Part shown: piece after piece, positions 7,272 through 10,477 of the stretch | Layout: each line of letters opens with the position of its first letter | Position numbering within the stretch: the first letter of the stretch is position 1 | Assembly: GCA_030446955.1 (NCBI GenBank) | Contig: JAUJMG010000122.1 | Coordinates: 1-10,477 of the forward strand | Reading direction: 5' to 3' | DNA length: 10,477 nucleotides | From: Thermomicrobiales bacterium | GTDB taxonomy: Bacteria > Chloroflexota > Chloroflexia > Thermomicrobiales > UBA6265 | The notes under the pieces: model-generated | What the model was told of the DNA's origin: nothing | What the model saw: the letters and a program-made list of their open reading frames with translations, nothing else | Databases searched by the model: none | Made by a program: the position numbers and the translations under genes

Positions 7272-8183
7272 TCATGGATCACGATTCGGAGCGGTTTGGT
7301 GGGCGCGAGCCTGGACGTGAGTGAGGAGGGTCACGAAGACGACCCCGCCCAGGACGTTTCCAGCGAGGGCGGGAAGAAAGTTGCGGGTCAGCCACGTACC
7401 AAGGGTAATTGGGGCCCCGAAGAACATTGCCATGAAGATCTCAACGGCGGAGATGACGACGTGGTTGAACTGGGCGAGAACGATCAACGCGGCCATCGTC
7501 CAAATGATGGCAAGCCTGGGACCGAAACCGACGGCAGCCACGAGCAGCCAGGTCAACATGGTCATGAGCCATCCCGCGAAGATGGCCTTGATGAAGGCTG
7601 TCCAGAACGGGTCGTGAAGCTTGTGAGTCGCAAGGGCGATCAGTTCGTCGGCCACGGCCGGAGCGAGAACCCCGGGCCGGGAGACCAGAAAGGCAAAAAT
7701 AGCGCCGCCCACCAAGTTGCTGGCGAGGCTGATCCCCCAGAGTTCCGCAAGTTGCAGCAAGGACCCGCGCCGCTCCAGCACCGCGGAGACTGGAAGAAAA
7801 AAATTCTCAGTAAAGAGCTCGCTCTTGCCCACGAGCAGGATGATAAAGCCGACCGGAAAAACGACCGCTCCAACGAAATGGGCCACGGATGGCTCGGCGA
7901 CGCCGCCGCCGAAGGACGCGGCGGCCCAGGCCATGGCGATGGCGCCGAAGGTGACACTCATGCCGCCGATCAATGAGGTGATGGCGCTGCCCGCGTGGGA
8001 GCGATGGAGCCGTTTGTCACCGATGCGAGCCGCGTCCTCGACGACCTCGGGCGCCTCCTGACCGAGTGGCTTCGGCTCCTCGTCCATCTCAGCAGCGTCA
8101 GGCCCGTCCGATGACGTGGACGGAGGAGGATCGCTGTCCCGTTGTCGGTTGCGGATTTGTTTCGGCACCGGTTGCGTTGACAC
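7272..8183 (-). CDS. Formate/nitrite transporter (FNT) family channel, YfdC-like
   Basis: 303-residue inner-membrane channel of the FNT family, whose members (FocA, NirC, HSC, YfdC) move formate, nitrite, hydrosulfide or related small anions. Six hydrophobic segments lie near 68-91, 101-119, 148-168, 195-218, 224-245 and 270-290. The family signature GKSELFTENF (119-128) and the pore-histidine region FNHVV (239-243, H241) are intact. The SELFTEN form and FNHVV place it nearer the YfdC branch than FocA/NirC, so the substrate is not decided. Residues 1-60 form a hydrophilic, acidic, Pro/Ser-rich extension, longer than in FocA. The start is GTG, fixed by a strong GGAGGAGG site 9 nt upstream. It is divergent from the cupredoxin gene. 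Confidence 0.92.
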   Translation of the reverse strand: MSTQPVPKQIRNRQRDSDPPPSTSSDGPDAAEMDEEPKPLGQEAPEVVEDAARIGDKRLHRSHAGSAITSLIGGMSVTFGAIAMAWAAASFGGGVAEPSVAHFVGAVVFPVGFIILLVGKSELFTENFFLPVSAVLERRGSLLQLAELWGISLASNLVGGAIFAFLVSRPGVLAPAVADELIALATHKLHDPFWTAFIKAIFAGWLMTMLTWLLVAAVGFGPRLAIIWTMAALIVLAQFNHVVISAVEIFMAMFFGAPITLGTWLTRNFLPALAGNVLGGVVFVTLLTHVQARAHQTAPNRDP

Positions 8184-8192
8184 CCGGAGCTA

Positions 8193-8200
8193 CCTCCTCC
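8193..8200 (-). promoter_or_regulatory. Strong ribosome binding site GGAGGAGG fixing a GTG start of the FNT gene
   Basis: Minus-strand GGAGGAGG lies 9 nt before the GTG at 8183. It supports the long hydrophilic N-terminus as translated rather than an annotation artefact. Confidence 0.7.
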
Positions 8201-8229
8201 TGTCGCCTGCTCCTCCCTCGGAGTAGCCT

Positions 8230-8240
8230 CGTCTGAGACG
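8230..8240. promoter_or_regulatory. Palindrome CGTCTGAGACG, possible operator
   Basis: Perfect 5-bp arms around a central G, 47 nt upstream of the FNT start codon and inside its weak candidate promoter. It shares the CGTCT core with three further copies nearer the cupredoxin gene. Confidence 0.3.
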
Positions 8241-8366
8241 TGATGGGCAATGCACAGGACAGGCCAGCGCCCATGGCCGTGAATTTGCGGGACCTCCTCG
8301 GTAGCTTCGGCGACCGGATCGCGTCCCGCGCCCGGCTCCGGGATGACCACTAAACGTCTCGGGACC

Positions 8367-8382
8367 ATCGTCTAATCGTCTA
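8367..8382 (+). repeat. Perfect tandem repeat (ATCGTCTA)x2
   Basis: Two abutting copies of ATCGTCTA, followed by a further ATC, end seven bases before the ribosome site of the cupredoxin gene. This could be a regulator site near the transcription start or simple slippage. Confidence 0.4.
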
Positions 8383-8388
8383 TCAGTG

Positions 8389-8397
8389 AGGGGAGAG
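8389..8397 (+). promoter_or_regulatory. Ribosome binding site of the cupredoxin gene
   Basis: The purine run AGGGGAGAG ends 5 nt before the ATG at 8403; its GGGGAG core is spaced 7 nt from the start. Confidence 0.65.
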
Positions 8398-8402
8398 ATC
8401 AC

Positions 8403-8981
8403 ATGCACCGGCTCGTCGTTATTCTCGCCGGGCTCGCCGTGGCGTTCGGGCTTGGCGTCGGCAGCTATGCCGTGGCCCAAGATCCGGCAACACCCGCGAC
8501 TGACGCGACGCCGGCCGATGCGCTCTGTGCCACCCCGGTGGCCGAGGCAGCCGGAACTCCCGTCACCGTCGCAACCGCTCCGATCACGGCCGCCACCCCT
8601 GGCGGGTTAGAGCCCGGCACACCGGTCGGCCTCTTCCCCTGCGGCACGCCCGTCAATGCGACGCCGTTCTCGGAAGCACCCGGCGCGACGCCGGACGCCG
8701 GGGCAGTGGTGCAGGTGCTAGTCGAAATGGTTGACATAGCGTTCGTGCCGGTGGAGCTCACCATCCCGGCGAATACTGACGTCCCCTTCCGTTTTATTAA
8801 CAACGGGGCGGCCGTCCATAACTTCACCATTGACAATCCGACCGTTTTCTCCGGCGACCTTGCTCCGGGGGCGACGTCAGAGCTCGTCGTCAACCTGCCC
8901 GCCGGTACCTATGAGTACTACTGCTCAATCCCGGGCCACGCCGCAGCCGGTATGGTCGGCACGTTGACGGTCACGCCGTAG
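8403..8981 (+). CDS. Exported cupredoxin-domain (blue copper) protein
   Basis: 192-residue secreted type 1 copper protein, likely an electron carrier or copper-binding protein on the outer face of the membrane. Residues 1-25 form a signal peptide (basic start, hydrophobic core, AVA before Q26). Residues 26-100 are a low-complexity linker rich in ATP, GTP and TPV tripeptides, with two cysteines (C42, C80) that could form a disulfide. Residues about 103-192 are a plastocyanin/azurin-like domain. Its copper ligands are H139 (AVHNF), C174 and H179 (YYCSIPGH) and M184 (AAGMVG), all present. The Cys-x4-His-x4-Met spacing fits plastocyanin-like or nitrosocyanin-neighbour families with a short ligand loop. 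The linker style is common in exported Thermomicrobia proteins. It is divergent from the FNT channel and followed by a strong terminator, so probably monocistronic. Confidence 0.93.
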   Translation: MHRLVVILAGLAVAFGLGVGSYAVAQDPATPATDATPADALCATPVAEAAGTPVTVATAPITAATPGGLEPGTPVGLFPCGTPVNATPFSEAPGATPDAGAVVQVLVEMVDIAFVPVELTIPANTDVPFRFINNGAAVHNFTIDNPTVFSGDLAPGATSELVVNLPAGTYEYYCSIPGHAAAGMVGTLTVTP

Positions 8982-9010
8982 GCGTACGCGGTTCAGCGGC
9001 ACTCCATCTC

Positions 9011-9059
9011 CCGCCCCTTCCTCCGGGTGAGCACCCGGAGGAGGGGGCGGACGTTTTTT
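9011..9059 (+). terminator. Strong Rho-independent terminator
   Basis: The left arm 9011-9028 (CCGCCCC, TTC, CTCCGGGT) pairs with 9033-9050 over 18 bp, with a single T-G wobble (9018/9043) and a 4-nt loop GAGC. It is followed by ACG and six T (9054-9059). It ends the cupredoxin transcript 30 nt after the stop codon. Confidence 0.93.
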
Positions 9060-9226
9060 GGGGCCTGGGAGGTCAGTGCAGCATATTCATGTCCCGCACG
9101 GCTCCCCCTCAGTTGCAATGATGTCCGCCCGTCGAGCACAGGCGTTTAGCGAACGGCGCAGACAACAGGAGGTACCTGCAGGCCCTCCGAACTAAGCTGC
9201 GACCTGTTTGGCCAGGCCGCCCTCGT
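9060..9226. other. Intergenic stretch after the terminator, no gene seen
   Basis: 167 bp between the terminator T-tract and the stop codon of the YCII gene. A short GGAGG/CCTCC dyad lies near 9168-9188, but no T-run on the minus strand follows it. I see no gene or RNA. Confidence 0.5.
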
Positions 9227-9655
9227 CTAGGACGTGGCCTCCGCCAATTGGGCGCGCAGGCGCTCCTCTTGCTCTCGCAGTTCCGGGGTGAACGCCTTGC
9301 CGAAGTCCTCCGCCTCGAAGACCGGGCGAATCTCGATCTCGCCCTCCACGCCCGTCGGGTTCGGGCAGCGCTTGGCCCACCCGATCGCCTCCTCCAGCGA
9401 CGCCACCTGCCAGAGCCAGAAGCCGGCGATCAGCTCCGTCGTCTCGGCGAAGGGGCCGGTGGTCACGGTCCGCTCCTCTCCTGAGAACTGGACGCGGGCC
9501 CCCTTCGCGCTCGGGTGCAACCCCTCGCCCGCGAGAAGCACCCCGGCCCGCATCAGCTCCTCATTGAACGCTCCCATCTCCGCCAGCAGCTGCTCGCTCG
9601 GCATCACCCCCGCCTCGGAGTCCTGGTTGGCCTTGATCAGCACCATGACACGCAT
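9227..9655 (-). CDS. YCII/DGPF-domain (YciI-like) protein
   Basis: 142-residue small cytoplasmic protein of the YCII-related (DGPF) family, a dimeric ferredoxin-like alpha/beta fold whose biochemical role is not settled. The N-terminal MRVMVLIKA strand, GLHPS (46-50), GPFAETTE (67-74), GFWLWQVASLEEAIGWAKRCP (79-99, the usual EEA..W...P signature) and the EIRPVFE strand (108-114) follow the family order. The name-giving DGPFAETKE reads TGPFAETTE here, so D and K are both replaced by T. A charged helix of about 25 residues closes the protein. I chose the ATG at 9655 because AAGGAG lies 8 nt upstream; the frame is open to 9721, but that extension is not family-like. Many homologues sit beside an ECF sigma factor gene; none is present within this window. 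Confidence 0.88.
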   Translation of the reverse strand: MRVMVLIKANQDSEAGVMPSEQLLAEMGAFNEELMRAGVLLAGEGLHPSAKGARVQFSGEERTVTTGPFAETTELIAGFWLWQVASLEEAIGWAKRCPNPTGVEGEIEIRPVFEAEDFGKAFTPELREQEERLRAQLAEATS

Positions 9656-9663
9656 CGCTTGCT

Positions 9664-9669
9664 CTCCTT
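9664..9669 (-). promoter_or_regulatory. Ribosome binding site AAGGAG of the YCII gene
   Basis: Minus-strand AAGGAG lies 8 nt before the ATG at 9655. It decides against the longer open frame reaching 9721. Confidence 0.65.
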
Positions 9670-10010
9670 CCGGTGTGCCCCGCTGGGCGCATAAGGAACG
9701 GGTCCGCTCTCCCTGTTCCACTCAATGGTCGAACGAGGACTCACCACTTCGACAGGCAGGTAGTCACCCCTCAGTGGATCCGGCAGCCTGAAGGGCGGCC
9801 CCCCGATCCGACGAACTCGATATCGTACCTGCGGGCGAGCGTGTCCAACCAGGGTACACCAGCGCTCCTGCTCCCTAAGCATGTCAGACCACGAAAATCG
9901 TCTCGTAGGTCAGCATGCACTGCGGATAACACTGATTGTCCGAAAACGACGGGCAGATTTGGCAAAACCCGCTCATCACTGGGGTTGGTCAACCGGGCGG
10001 CGCCGACCAG
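9670..10010. other. Unassigned region with falling GC
   Basis: About 340 bp upstream of the YCII gene. It should contain that gene's promoter, but I see no good -35/-10 pair. A minus-strand frame (9992-9771, 73 codons) and overlapping plus-strand frames are open but match nothing I know and have no ribosome site. GC is high near 9,780 and lower from about 9,880 onward. It may be the flank or edge of an insertion or of an assembly join. Confidence 0.4.
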
Positions 10011-10477
10011 AATTTTCGATCACCTCCTCTATTAACGTACATTCTTCATCCTTGTCAGGAGGCTGAAAAAATTTCCAATAATGATTGAAGGATTCCTCAT
10101 CAATAGTAAACGCATCAATAGGGGGTTCCTCTGTTCTTCTTAGGGTTCTTGCCTTCATAACTCAAGAGGCGCTTCAAGATAATACATTTTTGGAATATCA
10201 CCAATGCTTTTTACTCTTTCTCGAATTTCATCTCGTTGTTGCTTTACCCAAAAACCTTCATCAATAATAACATCTATTCTCGCTTTTAAGCATTTAAGCG
10301 CCATATCTGCTGCAAGGGAAGCCATTTTGTTACCTTATTCTTCGAATTTATCTTTAGGAGGAGTGTTGCCAAATAGTCGAACCATCCATTCATCTTTGGT
10401 GAATCTAACAGCTCCTGTTTCCTTTTCAAGTTTTCTAGCAAATGTTGTTTTTCCAGAACCGATAAATCCAATAACAA
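9976..10477 (-). pseudogene. Broken P-loop kinase-like ATPase (AAA_33 type), 5' end outside the window
   Basis: The minus strand from the right edge reads a Walker A motif GFIGSGKTT, then TKDEWMVRLFG, then a stop TAA (10337-10335) after FEE, where homologues have a tyrosine or similar. The same frame continues with DVIIDEGFWVKQQRDE and MYYLEAPLEL to a TGA (10157-10155). The family sequence then resumes one frame over from 10158: KARTLRRTEE, FTIDEESF, FFQPPDKDEE. This fits a one-base deletion. The order matches small zeta-toxin/kinase-like ATP-binding proteins of about 160 residues that end in FEPP.DE; family function is usually unassigned. The family-like part ends near 10011-10020; the last residues, SGRRRPVDQPQ, are encoded by GC-rich DNA and look like read-through across a junction. 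AT-rich composition contrasts with the rest of the window. Either a decayed gene or sequencing error at a contig end. Confidence 0.75.

Larger units (their letters stand above)
8184..8402. other. Divergent intergenic region between FNT channel and cupredoxin genes
   Basis: 219 bp that must carry both promoters. It contains the palindrome CGTCT-G-AGACG (8230-8240) on the FNT side. Near the cupredoxin start it contains a tandem ATCGTCTA repeat (8367-8382) and one more CGTCT at 8355-8359. For the FNT gene, minus-strand TTGCCC with GCTACT 17 bp downstream is a weak promoter candidate. No convincing plus-strand -35/-10 pair was found. Confidence 0.5.

Noticed and set aside
7089..7976. 295-codon plus-strand frame opposite the FNT channel
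   Set aside because: Gly/Asp/Glu-rich shadow of a membrane protein in a GC-rich genome; no ribosome site.
7970..8480. Minus-strand frames across the FNT/cupredoxin intergenic region (7970-8368 and 8190-8480)
   Set aside because: They overlap the well-supported FNT N-terminus or the cupredoxin signal peptide and resemble nothing known.
9771..9992. 73-codon minus-strand frame upstream of the YCII gene
   Set aside because: No ribosome site and no recognisable family; it crosses the region of changing composition, so chance is the simpler explanation.
10286..10477. 63-codon minus-strand frame at the right edge starting MLLDLSVLEK
   Set aside because: Alternative frame of the kinase remnant; the Walker A-containing frame explains the sequence better.
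1..10477. CRISPR array, insertion sequence, integrase or phage module
   Set aside because: No regularly spaced repeats, no transposase or integrase motifs, and no terminal inverted repeats with target duplications were found.

Overview
The window is a GC-rich bacterial chromosome segment up to about position 9,900, followed by a visibly AT-rich tail. The main part looks like Chloroflexota, probably class Thermomicrobia (the Sphaerobacter/Nitrolancea type). This is an inference from the UPF0182 membrane protein, the fused MFS/spermidine-synthase-like protein, and the secreted cupredoxin with an ATP/GTP-peptide-rich linker. An actinobacterial origin is less likely but not excluded.

Layout, left to right. 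(1) 3-695, minus: 3'-truncated YycJ/WalJ-type metallo-beta-lactamase-fold hydrolase. (2) 696-912: divergent intergenic region with a strong dyad and a pair of 9-bp direct repeats. (3) 913-3762, plus: UPF0182 membrane protein starting at TTG. (4) 3763-3940: convergent gap with a long two-part stem. (5) 7085-3941, minus: tight three-gene operon of fused MFS/spermidine-synthase-like protein, then YfiH/PgeF laccase-domain protein, then YggS PLP-binding protein, with both junctions being 4-nt stop/start overlaps. (6) 8183-7272, minus: formate/nitrite-transporter family channel. (7) 8403-8981, plus: exported cupredoxin, ending in a textbook intrinsic terminator. (8) 9655-9227, minus: YCII/DGPF-domain protein. 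(9) 9656-about 10010: no recognisable gene. (10) about 10011-10477, minus: AT-rich remnant of a small P-loop kinase-like ATPase, broken by an in-frame stop and a frameshift.

The YfiH-YggS pair is a widespread neighbourhood linked to nucleoside and PLP/amino-acid homeostasis. Here it is translationally coupled to a membrane protein with an aminopropyltransferase-like fold. The FNT channel and the copper protein are divergently transcribed from a shared 219-bp region and may be co-regulated.

The abrupt composition change near 9,900-10,020, together with the damaged gene beyond it, suggests either a transferred fragment or a chimeric contig end. I see no CRISPR array, rRNA, tRNA or intact mobile element, and no clearly new multi-gene system. 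The most useful leads are the tail junction, the unexplained structured intergenic elements, and the coupled operon.
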